Positions 17,884-27,545 are shown, numbered from the stretch's first letter. The stretch: 36,108 nt of DNA from Bacteroidales bacterium (GCA_027064025.1 JAMOQL010000188.1:1-36108); one strand, 5' to 3'. A program made the numbers and translations. The notes: generated by a model from the sequence alone, not told the origin.

Positions 17884-20295
17884 TTAGGCTTGATATAAAA
17901 CCGCAATAAGATCTTCTTGCTTAAAGGGTTTTGATAAATATCCATTCATACCCAATTTCAAGCATTTTTCTCGTTCCCCTTTTAAAGCATTCGCTGTCAT
18001 AGCAATAATCTTAGTAGTTTCTTTACTTTCCTTCATTTCTATATTTCTAATCGCTTGAGTAGCTTCATAGCCATTCATTTTGGGCATCTGAATATCCATT
18101 AATATAAGATCATATTTATTTTCCTTATATTTTTCTACAGCTTCCAATCCGTTATTTGCTATATCAAGTATATGCCCATTTTTTTTAATCGTATGGGCAG
18201 CCACTTTCTGATTAATCAAATTATCTTCTACCAAGAGGATTCTAAGTTCTTGACTAACTTGAATAGGAATGTCTTTCTGAGTTTTTTCAATCTCAACCCT
18301 ATCTTTAATAGAGTATTCTCCTGTAAACCAGAACGTACTTCCGTGCCCCAATTCACTCTCTATACCAACTTCGCCATCCATTAAATATGCTAATTTCTTA
18401 GAAATGGAAAGTCCTAAGCCTGTTCCTCCAAATTTACGTGTGGTTGATGCATCGACTTGAGAAAAATCTTTAAATAATTTTTTTTGATTTTCTTTAGAAA
18501 TCCCTATCCCTGTATCCTTAACACTAAATCTTAAAATAACTTTATCTTTCGTTTTCTTAATAGGCTCAATATTAATATTAACAAACCCTTTCGCTGTAAA
18601 TTTCAAAGAATTATTACAAAAATTAATAAGAATCTGTTTAATACGAAGTGCATCTCCCTCGATAAACTTTGGCGTATCGGGATGGATACTATGCGACAAT
18701 TCTAACCCTTTTGATTGTGCTTTTAGATTAAGCATTTTTACAACACTTCCCACCTCGTCGAAAAGATTAATAGGGATATTCTCTAACTCTAATTGATTAG
18801 CCTCTATTTTCGAATAATCAAGTATATCATTCACAATAGAAAGCAAACTATTTCCTGATATATCAATTATTTCTAAAGATTTTTGTTGCTCTATTGTTAA
18901 TTTTGTTTCTTTTAAAATATCAGCCATTCCTATAATTCCATTAAGTGGAGTTCTGATTTCATGACTCATGTTAGCTAAAAATAAAGACTTATATTTCGAA
19001 GCTTCTAGAGCTTTCTGTTTTTCTAATTCTAAAAGTGTTTTTTGCTCTGTTATTAATTTATTTTGTTGAATCGTATTTTCATTTAAAGTTTGAAGTTCTT
19101 CGTTATTTTGACGAAGCTCTTCTTCTACAGCTGTTAATTCTTCTAATTGTTTTTTTATTATTTGCTCATCCTCCTTCTGTTGGCTTAAATCTCTAATAAC
19201 AGAATGGACAATTATTTCATTCTCAATATTCATTGGGGTTAACCAAACCTCGCAAGGAAATAATGTTCCATCAGATTTCTTATGAATCCATTCAAATTTA
19301 TGAACTCCTTTTTCTAAAGCAATTGAAACCATTTCTTGAGATAAATCCGAACTTAACTTATTATTAATTTCTTTAGGAGAAATATCAGATGGTTTAAGAT
19401 GTAGAATTGCATCTTTATTGGGATATTTAAATAATTGTGCTGTCGCTGAATTACAATCGTAAAATTTACCATCTTTCATTAATAAAATAGCATCGTTTGA
19501 ATTCTCAAATAACAATTCAAATTTCTTTTTTTCTTCCTCAATTATTATACTCTTCCTCTCAATATTCTCATTAATAGTAAACAATTCTTCATTATTTTGA
19601 CGAAGCTCTTCTTCTATAGCCTGCAGTTCGTTGTGTCTTTCTTTAAGTTCAAATTTAGAAAGTAATAAATTTTGGTTAGTTTTTTTAACTTCTTTTTCGT
19701 ATTTAGAATTAAGATTCTGTATTAGAATTAAACTAAACGATCCAAAAATCATAAGAATAAATCCCGCTATTTTAAAAATTAATAACGAATGGGGACTACT
19801 AAATATACCTGTAATCTCAAATCCAAAGAAAGAATGAATTTCATGATAAAAAATGTATGTCAGAAAAGTTGGTAATAAGGCAATCATTAATTTTTGTCTT
19901 TCTCTAACTCCGAAAAACAAAACAGGAATCACAACTCCCATAATAATGAACAACAAGGGTGTTATGTATAAAACAACATTATAATTTGGATAAAATAAAC
20001 TGGCATAAACCGATGATGATAAAAAACTTAAAGGATACAAGAAGCTAACAATAAATTTTGTCCAATTGGTCTTTTCATACTTATTTAATAATAAACACGA
20101 TAATGCAATTAGGGCATCGAGTAAATAAGCTATATAAGGCGTATCGTTAAGGACAAAATTGGATAAAGTTAATATCGTAAATAAAATAAAAACACCTAGA
20201 ATAAGATAGTTAAGTAAAATTATCGATTTCTTTTGACTTGTAGGCATATTTTCCCTTACGCCCAAATTTGAGAATCTCTCAAGGATATTTTTCAT
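17884..20295 (-). CDS. Hybrid sensor histidine kinase: membrane N-terminus, coiled coil, PAS, coiled coil, HisKA, HATPase, REC
   Basis: 803 aa with H-box LANMSHEIRTPLNGIIGMAD, ATP-binding GTGLGLSISKKL, receiver ILLVEDNLINQKVA...DLILMDIQMPKMNGYEAT, and PAS region FELLFENSNDAILLMKDGKFYDCNSAT. Confidence 0.95.
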   Translation of the reverse strand: MKNILERFSNLGVRENMPTSQKKSIILLNYLILGVFILFTILTLSNFVLNDTPYIAYLLDALIALSCLLLNKYEKTNWTKFIVSFLYPLSFLSSSVYASLFYPNYNVVLYITPLLFIIMGVVIPVLFFGVRERQKLMIALLPTFLTYIFYHEIHSFFGFEITGIFSSPHSLLIFKIAGFILMIFGSFSLILIQNLNSKYEKEVKKTNQNLLLSKFELKERHNELQAIEEELRQNNEELFTINENIERKSIIIEEEKKKFELLFENSNDAILLMKDGKFYDCNSATAQLFKYPNKDAILHLKPSDISPKEINNKLSSDLSQEMVSIALEKGVHKFEWIHKKSDGTLFPCEVWLTPMNIENEIIVHSVIRDLSQQKEDEQIIKKQLEELTAVEEELRQNNEELQTLNENTIQQNKLITEQKTLLELEKQKALEASKYKSLFLANMSHEIRTPLNGIIGMADILKETKLTIEQQKSLEIIDISGNSLLSIVNDILDYSKIEANQLELENIPINLFDEVGSVVKMLNLKAQSKGLELSHSIHPDTPKFIEGDALRIKQILINFCNNSLKFTAKGFVNINIEPIKKTKDKVILRFSVKDTGIGISKENQKKLFKDFSQVDASTTRKFGGTGLGLSISKKLAYLMDGEVGIESELGHGSTFWFTGEYSIKDRVEIEKTQKDIPIQVSQELRILLVEDNLINQKVAAHTIKKNGHILDIANNGLEAVEKYKENKYDLILMDIQMPKMNGYEATQAIRNIEMKESKETTKIIAMTANALKGEREKCLKLGMNGYLSKPFKQEDLIAVLYQA

Positions 20296-20325
20296 AATAA
20301 ATAATAATTTTATCGTAAATAAATA

Positions 20326-22344
20326 TTAACTAAATATTGCAATTAAGGCTTCTTGTTTAAAGGGTTTTGATAAGTATCCGTTCATACCTAATTCTAAGCA
20401 TTTTTCACGCTCTCCTTTAAGAGCATTAGCTGTCATAGCAACAATTTTAACTGCACTACTACCATTTTCTTTCTCAATTCCCCTAATAGCATGAGTTGCT
20501 TCATAACCATTCAGATTTGGCATCTGAATATCCATTAATATAAGATCGTATTTATTTTTCTTATATTTTTCTACAGCTTCCAATCCGTCATTTGCTATAT
20601 CAAGTATATGCCCATTCTTTTTGATAGTATGAGCTGCCACTTTTTGGTTAATCAAATTATCTTCAACCAATAAGATATGGAGTTCTCTTAAGCTTTCTGT
20701 ATCTTCAATATCTTGTTTTTCTAATACAACAGAACTCTGAGAAACAATATTATAAACTCCTGTAAACCAAAACGTACTACCTTCTCCTAATGTGCTTTCT
20801 AAACCGACCTCTCCACCCATCATGTGAGCTAATTTTTTAGAAATAGATAACCCTAAACCTGTTCCTCCAAATTTACGTGTGGTTGATGCATCGACCTGAA
20901 CAAAATCACTAAATAATTTAGCTTGATTTTCTTTGCTAATACCCATGCCAGTATCCTTAACACTAAACTTTATTGTAACCTCATTATTATCGATATTCAT
21001 AGGTCTAAGGTCAATATTTACAAATCCTTTTTCCGTAAACTTAAGCGAATTATTACAATAATTAATTAAAATTTGTTTTATCCGAAGCGCATCTCCTTCA
21101 ACAAATTTAGGAGTATCTGGATGAATAGAATAGGACAATTCTAAGCCCTTAGATTGTGCTTTTAGCCCAAGCATCTTATTTACACTTTCTATTTCATGAT
21201 ACAAATTAAAAGGAATGGATTCAAGCTCTAATTGATTCGCCTCAATTTTAGAATAATCTAGAATGTCGTTAACAATAGAGAGTAAACTATTCCCCGAAAT
21301 ATCGATTATTTCTAAGCTATTTCTCTGATCTTTTGTCAGTTTTGTTTCTTTCAGAATATCAGCCATTCCTATAATTCCATTAAGTGGAGTTCTGATTTCA
21401 TGACTCATATTTGCTAAAAACAAAGACTTATATTTAGAAGCATCAAGAGCCTTTTGTTTCTCTTGTTCAACTAAATTCTTTTGTTTTTCAATAATTTTAG
21501 ATTTTTCTTCTAAACTCTCATTAATTGTTGAAAGCTCCTCGTTGTTCTGGCGCAACTCCTCTTCAGCAGCCTGCAGCTCTTCATTTTGTTCTTTTAAATC
21601 TTCTTTATTTTTTAAAATTAAGTCATTTTTTTCTTCTAAATCATCGTTTAAAGCTGCTAATTCTTCGTTTGTTTGTTGCAGTATTTGCTCCGAAATTAGC
21701 AAATCACTATTTACCTTTTTAAGTTTCTTTTCATAACTATAATTAAGATTCTGAATAACCATTAAACCCATTGAAATAAAAATCATCATTACAAAACCAA
21801 TAAGTTTATAAACAAAAAACGCACCTGTATCATAACTTAATAGATGATAATCAACTCCAAATAATAAATTGATCCAATCATATAAAAAATAAATTAATAA
21901 GAAAGGTAGAACTCCTAAAAACAATCTTAATTTCTTTTTAGAACCAAATAATACAACTGGCAACATTACCCCAGTAATAATAAATAAAAGAGGAGCTAAG
22001 TACAAAATAATATTATCTGTATAACCCTGAGACTTTGCAAAGGCAGAAGCAAATACAATCATCGTTGGGAAAAAAATACTAATTAAAACTTTTGATATTT
22101 TTGATTTATTATAATAATTAAGAATCAGTCCAAATAAAGCCACAAAAACATCTCCAGAAACGGCAAAACCGACTATAGGCCTATCGTAGATAATAAAATT
22201 AAAAATAGTAAGAAATGTAAATAAAAGAAAAATTCCTATTAAGAATCGGTTTAGTATTGTAATTGATTTTTGTTCACCTAAGGACATGTTTTTTTGGATT
22301 CCTAGATGAGAAATCCATTGCCAAAACGATATTACTTTATTCAT
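20326..22344 (-). CDS. Hybrid sensor histidine kinase, close paralogue of the adjacent gene but lacking the PAS domain
   Basis: 672 aa. The H-box, ATPase and receiver are near-identical to the neighbour and the N-terminal membrane region has the same layout. Confidence 0.95.
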   Translation of the reverse strand: MNKVISFWQWISHLGIQKNMSLGEQKSITILNRFLIGIFLLFTFLTIFNFIIYDRPIVGFAVSGDVFVALFGLILNYYNKSKISKVLISIFFPTMIVFASAFAKSQGYTDNIILYLAPLLFIITGVMLPVVLFGSKKKLRLFLGVLPFLLIYFLYDWINLLFGVDYHLLSYDTGAFFVYKLIGFVMMIFISMGLMVIQNLNYSYEKKLKKVNSDLLISEQILQQTNEELAALNDDLEEKNDLILKNKEDLKEQNEELQAAEEELRQNNEELSTINESLEEKSKIIEKQKNLVEQEKQKALDASKYKSLFLANMSHEIRTPLNGIIGMADILKETKLTKDQRNSLEIIDISGNSLLSIVNDILDYSKIEANQLELESIPFNLYHEIESVNKMLGLKAQSKGLELSYSIHPDTPKFVEGDALRIKQILINYCNNSLKFTEKGFVNIDLRPMNIDNNEVTIKFSVKDTGMGISKENQAKLFSDFVQVDASTTRKFGGTGLGLSISKKLAHMMGGEVGLESTLGEGSTFWFTGVYNIVSQSSVVLEKQDIEDTESLRELHILLVEDNLINQKVAAHTIKKNGHILDIANDGLEAVEKYKKNKYDLILMDIQMPNLNGYEATHAIRGIEKENGSSAVKIVAMTANALKGEREKCLELGMNGYLSKPFKQEALIAIFS

Positions 22345-22565
22345 AATGATGCTTTAATTTTAGTTTAATCATTGATACGAAGAAAGATTTAAAATGTTAT
22401 CTATTTAAAAACCTGCTCCAAAGCAGTTAAAATAAACCCCTCAGGACTTGATTAATATCATTAATATCTCGCTCTTTTTGTCTAAATTTGCTAAATGGGA
22501 AAATAGGATATTTCGATTTCCTAAAATGTTAATTATTAGATAAATAATTTGTAATATACTTTTCA

Positions 22566-23636
22566 ATGAAAAAACATAATTTTTACGCTGGACCTTCAGT
22601 ATTACCTGAAGTAGCATACGAAGAAACAATCAAAGCTATTAAAGACTTTGCAGGAACAGGTATTTCTTTAATGAGTATTTCTCATAGAAGTAAAGAATTT
22701 GAAGCCGTTATGGACGAAGCTGAAGCTTTATTCAAAGAGTTATTAAAAATTCCTGATGGATATAAAGTGTTATTTTTAGGCGGAGGTGCAAGCTCACAGT
22801 TTATGATGATTCCTTTTAACCTGATGAACAAAAAAGCCGCTTATCTTAACACAGGAACTTGGGCAAAAAAAGCAATAAAAGAGGCCAAAGGCTTTGGCGA
22901 AGTTATTGAAGTTGCAAGTTCTGCAGATTCTTTATATAATTTTATTCCTAAAGGATACGATGTGCCAAAAGATGCCGATTATTTCCATATCACCACAAAT
23001 AACACCATTTACGGAACAGAAATTAAACACGATATGGATTGCGATATTCCTTTAATTGCAGATATGTCTTCAGATATTTTCTCTCGTCCAGTAGATGTTT
23101 CTAAATACGATTTAATATACGGTGGTGCTCAGAAAAATTTTGCCCCTTCTGGAGTTACTTTTGTAATTATTAAAGAATCTATTCTAGGAAAGGTTGAACG
23201 TTATATTCCAACTATGTTAAACTACAAAACTCATATTGACGGTGGTTCTATGTTTAATACCCCTCCTGTTGTACCTATTTTTACAGGATTACAAACCTTA
23301 AAATGGTTAAAAGCTTTAGGAGGTCTTGAAGCAATGCAAAAAATTAACGAAGAAAAAGCAGCTTTACTTTACGACGAAATCGAAAGAAATAAATTATTCA
23401 AACCAACTATTCTAGACAAAGAAGACCGTTCTATCATGAATATTTGTTGGATTATGAACGACGAGTATAAAGATTTAGAGCAAGAATTCTTAAAATTTGC
23501 AACCGATAAAGGAATGATCGGAATGAAAGGGCATCGTTCTGTTGGAGGTTTCCGCGCATCAACTTACAATGCTTTACCAAAAGAAAGTGTTGAGGCTTTA
23601 GTTGCTGTAATGCAGGAGTTTGAGAAGAATAATTAG
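22566..23636 (+). CDS. serC: Phosphoserine aminotransferase
   Basis: 356 aa with [51 protein letters not shown] and [16 protein letters not shown]. Confidence 0.96.
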   Translation: MKKHNFYAGPSVLPEVAYEETIKAIKDFAGTGISLMSISHRSKEFEAVMDEAEALFKELLKIPDGYKVLFLGGGASSQFMMIPFNLMNKKAAYLNTGTWAKKAIKEAKGFGEVIEVASSADSLYNFIPKGYDVPKDADYFHITTNNTIYGTEIKHDMDCDIPLIADMSSDIFSRPVDVSKYDLIYGGAQKNFAPSGVTFVIIKESILGKVERYIPTMLNYKTHIDGGSMFNTPPVVPIFTGLQTLKWLKALGGLEAMQKINEEKAALLYDEIERNKLFKPTILDKEDRSIMNICWIMNDEYKDLEQEFLKFATDKGMIGMKGHRSVGGFRASTYNALPKESVEALVAVMQEFEKNN

Positions 23637-23678
23637 TTTTGAAAGTTACAAAGTTTTAATGTTGTAAAGTTATTTGGC

Positions 23679-23833
23679 TTGGGGCAAAAAATTGAAACAT
23701 TTGAAGATATGGAAATATGGAAATATGGAAGCTTTCGATAAAGTTAGCTTCCGATATTTCTAAATTATCTCAAAAAGGTTCTTTAAGGAGAACTAAGAAG
23801 CTCAGTTTATCTAAAAACAAAAGTTTAGTTTAA
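23679..23833 (+). pseudogene. Decayed four-helix-bundle protein (23S rRNA intervening-sequence protein / S23-like) ORF remnant
   Basis: TTG GGG CAA AAA ATT GAA ACA TTT GAA GAT ATG GAA ATA TGG reads LGQKIETFEDMEIW. Removing one 8-bp copy of ATGGAAAT restores ...WKLSIKLASDISKLSQKGSLRRTKKLSLSKNKSLV*. It matches the FEDLEVWK-type N-terminus of this family as I remember it. Confidence 0.6.
23709..23732. repeat. 8-bp tandem repeat (ATGGAAAT x2 plus ATGGAAGC) that causes the frameshift in the remnant ORF
   Basis: ATGGAAAT|ATGGAAAT|ATGGAAGC read directly from the sequence. Confidence 0.85.
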
Positions 23834-23871
23834 ACTTTACAACCTTCAAAACATTAAAACCATAAAAAGAA

Positions 23872-24789
23872 ATGAAAATATTAGTAGCAACAGAAAAACC
23901 ATTTGCGCCAGCAGCAGTATCAGCTATTAAAGCTGTAACCGACAAGGCAGGATTCGAATTGGTAATGTTAGAAAAATATACAGAAACAGCACAGTTATTA
24001 GAAGCTGTGGCAGATGTCGATGCAATGATTATCCGTAGCGATAAAGCCACAAAAGAAGTTCTAGACGCAGCCAAAAATTTAAAAGTAATTGTTCGTGCTG
24101 GTGCTGGTTATGATAATATTGACTTAACAGCCGCAACAGCAAATAATGTGGTCGCTATGAATACACCAGGACAAAATTCGAATGCTGTAGCAGAATTAGC
24201 CTTAGGCTTGATGGTAATGGCTGCTCGTAACAATTACAACGGAAAAGCAGGAACTGAGCTTTCGGGTAAAAAAGTTGGAATCCATGCTTATGGAAATGTA
24301 GGTAGGCTAGTAGGTAATATTGCACGAGGATTCGGTATGGAAGTATTAGCTTTCGACCCTTTTGTAGAGAAATCTGTAATTGAAAAAGATGGAGTTAAAG
24401 TCGTCGACTCTGTTGAAGAATTATATAGCTCTTGCGAATATATTTCTTTACATATTCCTGCAAATGACAAGACTAAAAACTCTATCAATTATGCTCTATT
24501 GAATAAAATGCCGAATGGTGGAACTTTAATCAATACCGCAAGAAAAGAAGTGATTCACGAAGATGAGTTAGTAAAAGTAATGAACGACAGAGAAGATCTT
24601 AAGTACTATTCTGACATTGCACCAACAAATTCAGATTTCTTAACAGAAAACTTTGCTGATAGAACATTCTTTTCACCAAAGAAGATGGGTGCTCAAACTG
24701 CAGAAGCAAATATTAAGGCAGGAAAAGCAGCAGCAGAACAAATTGTTGCATTTATAAAAAACGGAGATAAAACATTTCAGGTAAACTAA
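23872..24789 (+). CDS. serA: D-3-phosphoglycerate dehydrogenase (short form without an ACT domain)
   Basis: 305-aa 2-hydroxyacid dehydrogenase with VIVRAGAGYDNIDL, KKVGIHAYGNVGRLVG and NGGTLINTARKEVIHEDELV. It lies next to serC. Confidence 0.93.
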   Translation: MKILVATEKPFAPAAVSAIKAVTDKAGFELVMLEKYTETAQLLEAVADVDAMIIRSDKATKEVLDAAKNLKVIVRAGAGYDNIDLTAATANNVVAMNTPGQNSNAVAELALGLMVMAARNNYNGKAGTELSGKKVGIHAYGNVGRLVGNIARGFGMEVLAFDPFVEKSVIEKDGVKVVDSVEELYSSCEYISLHIPANDKTKNSINYALLNKMPNGGTLINTARKEVIHEDELVKVMNDREDLKYYSDIAPTNSDFLTENFADRTFFSPKKMGAQTAEANIKAGKAAAEQIVAFIKNGDKTFQVN

Positions 24790-24790
24790 T

Positions 24791-24971
24791 TTAGTTGGAA
24801 AGTAAAAAAGTTGTAAGGTTTTAAAGTTGGGAATTTTCTTTTTTAAAGATATATCTTAGTATTTTTTTAAGATTTTACAATAAAAATATATTATTAATAA
24901 ATTGGTTAATGAGTTGTAAAGATAATATGAGGTAAAACCTTGTAACCTTTCAACTTTAAAACCTTAAAACC
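24791..24971. repeat. Second inverted-repeat cassette, between serA and the DUF1015 gene
   Basis: Left core TTGTAAGGTTTTAAAGTTG (24811-24829) pairs with CAACTTTAAAACCTTAAAA (24951-24969), 18 of 19 positions. The interior is AT-rich with no ORF. Confidence 0.75.
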
Positions 24972-24980
24972 AGAGAATCG

Positions 24981-26231
24981 ATGGCAAATATAAAACCATT
25001 CAGAGGCATTAGACCTCCTAAAGATTTAGTAGAAAAGGTAGCTTGTTTACCTTACGACGTAATGAGTTCAGAAGAAGCAAGAGCTATGGCAGGAGAAAAT
25101 CCTATGTCTTTATTACATATTACCAAAGCAGAAATTGATTTCGAACCTGGATACGACGAACATTCAGAAGAAGTTTATCAAAAGTCTTTATCTAACTTTA
25201 AAATGTTCCAAGAAAAAGGATATCTAAGAAAGGAAGAAAAAGATATGTACTACATCTATGCTCAAACTATGGATGGCAGAACACAATACGGAATTGTTGG
25301 AGGTGCTTCTACTCAGGATTATTTAGACGGGATCATTAAAAAGCACGAACTTACTCGTCCCGATAAAGAGCAAGACAGAATGATTAATGTGCGTATTAAT
25401 AACGCGAACATAGAGCCTGTATTTTTTGCATATCCAGCTGTTGCCGAAATAGATGCTATAGTAGAAGATATTGTTAAAAACAAACCTGCAGAATATGATT
25501 ATACTGCAGAAGATGGATTTGGTCATCACTTCTGGCTAGTTGATAAAGACGAAACAATTGCTAAATTAAAAGAGCTTTTCGAAACTAAAGTACCTTATAC
25601 TTATGTTGCTGATGGACATCACCGAACAGCTGCAGCTGCTTTAGTAGGTGCCGAAAAAGCAAAAGAAAATGCTAATCATACCGGTAACGAAGAATACAAC
25701 TATTTCTTAGCTGTACATTTCCCTGATAATCAGTTAAAAATTATTGATTATAATAGAACTGTAACAGATTTAAATGGACATTCTAAAGAAGACTTTATTG
25801 CAAAATTAGAAGAAAAATTTACGGTAAAAGAAGAAGGTTCTGAAATATTTAAACCTGCTAAACTACACCAATTTTCAATGTATTTAGACGGAAAATGGTA
25901 TTCAATGGAAGCTAAAGAAGGTACTTATGACGATAACGATCCTGTTGGTGTTTTAGATGTTTCTATCTTAACCAATTCTGTATTAGATCCTCTATTAGAT
26001 ATTAAAGACTTACGTCGTTCTAAGCGTATCGATTTTATTGGCGGAATTCGTGGTTTAGGAGAATTATCTAAACGTGTTGATTCTGGTAAAATGGAAGTTG
26101 CATTTGCGCTTTATCCTGTTTCTATGAAGCAATTAATAGACATTGCTGACACAGGAAATATTATGCCTCCAAAAACAACTTGGTTCGAACCCAAATTAAG
26201 AAGTGGATTAGTTATACATGAATTAGTATAA
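24981..26231 (+). CDS. DUF1015 family protein
   Basis: 416 aa with KPFRGIRPPKDLVEKVACLPYDVMSSEEAR, NPMSLLHITKAE, VADGHHRTAAALV and DFIGGIRGLGELSKRVDSGKMEVAFALYPVSMKQL. Confidence 0.93.
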   Translation: MANIKPFRGIRPPKDLVEKVACLPYDVMSSEEARAMAGENPMSLLHITKAEIDFEPGYDEHSEEVYQKSLSNFKMFQEKGYLRKEEKDMYYIYAQTMDGRTQYGIVGGASTQDYLDGIIKKHELTRPDKEQDRMINVRINNANIEPVFFAYPAVAEIDAIVEDIVKNKPAEYDYTAEDGFGHHFWLVDKDETIAKLKELFETKVPYTYVADGHHRTAAAALVGAEKAKENANHTGNEEYNYFLAVHFPDNQLKIIDYNRTVTDLNGHSKEDFIAKLEEKFTVKEEGSEIFKPAKLHQFSMYLDGKWYSMEAKEGTYDDNDPVGVLDVSILTNSVLDPLLDIKDLRRSKRIDFIGGIRGLGELSKRVDSGKMEVAFALYPVSMKQLIDIADTGNIMPPKTTWFEPKLRSGLVIHELV

Positions 26232-26251
26232 TAAGCTTGCCACTTTTATAA

Positions 26252-26290
26252 AAGAAAGCCCCCAGCATTTATTTGTTGGAGGCTTTCTTT
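26252..26290 (+). terminator. Terminator after the serC-serA-DUF1015 gene set
   Basis: AAGAAAGCCCCCAGCA-tttatt-TGTTGGAGGCTTTCTTT hairpin. Confidence 0.75.
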
Positions 26291-26314
26291 AGTTTATTAA
26301 TCCGTTTATTCAAA

Positions 26315-27472
26315 TTATAATCTTGTTTTAAGAATCTCTTCAACTTTCATAGAATCAATATTTCGGTTCTCGCCTAATTTCCACCCCCGTTCCTTAATTC
26401 GTGGAGGAATCTCCCAAACCAGATAGCATTTCTCAGAATATTCTGTAATTCGAGTTAATACATTAAATGAATGGAAAAACGATTCCGTCTTCTCAATAGC
26501 CTGTTCTGCAACCAGCCTATCATCACCTTTAAGTCCCCATACATTTCGCCCATATTGAGCCAATTTCTTTTCCTTTTCATCAAACATTACCTCCCATACC
26601 CCCGGCAAAACAATAGCCAGCGTTTGAGCATGATCAATTTCAAAAGTAACTGTTAATTCGTGCCCAATCATATGTGTTGCCCAATCTTGTTTCACACCAG
26701 AGCCTATTAATCCATTTAATGCCATAGTAGCCGAAAACATAAAATGCTCTGCTAATTCTATATTCGATGAATCTTTAAAAATTCTAGGTCCTATTTCGAT
26801 TAAAGTTCTTAAAATAGTTTCTGAAAACCCATCTTGTATAAAAGAAGACTTATTAGAATCTGTAATATACTGTTCAAGGGTATGAACAAAAGCATCGATA
26901 ACTCCATTTGCAATCTGCTTTTTAGGTAGCGATACAACTACTGATGGATCTAAAATAGAAAACTTCGGAAAACAATTTTCGTTAGAAAAAACTAATTTTT
27001 CTTGTGTAGAAACTTTTGTAATAACAGCCCCAGAATTCATCTCAGAACCCGTAGCGGGTAGTGTAAGAATAGTTCCGAAAGGTAAAGCATTTTCAATATC
27101 TCCACCGCCATTTTTAACCATTTCCCAACTATCTCCTTCATAAGGTATGGCAGCAGAAATAAATTTAACACCATCTATCACAGAGCCTCCTCCAACAGCT
27201 AAAACAAAGTCTACTTTTTCGGTATTTGCTAGGTCTACAGCCTTAATAAGCGTTTCGTATTTAGGATTAGCCTCTACACCTGAGAATTCCACAATCGAAA
27301 AATCTTTTAATGCATTTATGACTTTATCGTAAACACCATTTTTTTTAATACTTCCTCCACCATATACAAGTAAAATCTTATCGTCGGCCTTTAAGTATTT
27401 ACCAATGGTTTCTATTTTATTTTGTCCAAAAATAAGTTTTGTAGGATTATATAATTCAAATGGATCCATCAT
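26315..27472 (-). CDS. Iron-containing alcohol dehydrogenase (YqhD/butanol dehydrogenase-like; start placed at MMDPFELYNPTK)
   Basis: Fe-ADH motifs KILLVYGGGSIKKNGVYD, FVLAVGGGSVIDGVKFIS, LTLPATGSEMNSGAVIT and GVKQDWATHMIGHELT. The 27526 start lies in terminator-like sequence. Confidence 0.92.
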   Translation of the reverse strand: MMDPFELYNPTKLIFGQNKIETIGKYLKADDKILLVYGGGSIKKNGVYDKVINALKDFSIVEFSGVEANPKYETLIKAVDLANTEKVDFVLAVGGGSVIDGVKFISAAIPYEGDSWEMVKNGGGDIENALPFGTILTLPATGSEMNSGAVITKVSTQEKLVFSNENCFPKFSILDPSVVVSLPKKQIANGVIDAFVHTLEQYITDSNKSSFIQDGFSETILRTLIEIGPRIFKDSSNIELAEHFMFSATMALNGLIGSGVKQDWATHMIGHELTVTFEIDHAQTLAIVLPGVWEVMFDEKEKKLAQYGRNVWGLKGDDRLVAEQAIEKTESFFHSFNVLTRITEYSEKCYLVWEIPPRIKERGWKLGENRNIDSMKVEEILKTRL

Positions 27473-27493
27473 ATTTTTCAAGTTTTCGTATTT

Positions 27494-27545
27494 AAAAAAA
27501 GCAGCTTCAAAGAATATTGAAATCAATTCTACGAAACTGCTTTTA
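27494..27545 (-). terminator. Candidate terminator downstream of the EEP-family gene (minus strand)
   Basis: AAAGCAGTTTC ... GAAGCTGCTTTTTTT on the minus strand, with a long loop. Confidence 0.45.

Larger units (their letters stand above)
23637..23860. repeat. Inverted-repeat cassette between serC and serA
   Basis: Left arm TTTTGAAAGTTACAAAGTTTTAATGTTGTAAAGTTA. The reverse complement of the right arm is GTTTTAATGTTTTGAAGGTTGTAAAGTTTA. The arms are imperfect and flank the four-helix-bundle remnant. Confidence 0.65.

Noticed and set aside
23679-23833. Four-helix-bundle remnant as a diversity-generating-retroelement Avd gene
   Set aside because: No reverse transcriptase, template repeat or variable repeat was seen nearby. 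The FEDMEIWK-type sequence fits the IVP/S23-like group better.
23679-23833. Four-helix-bundle remnant as a true 23S rRNA intervening sequence
   Set aside because: There is no rRNA sequence in the window. The remnant lies in a protein-gene spacer.
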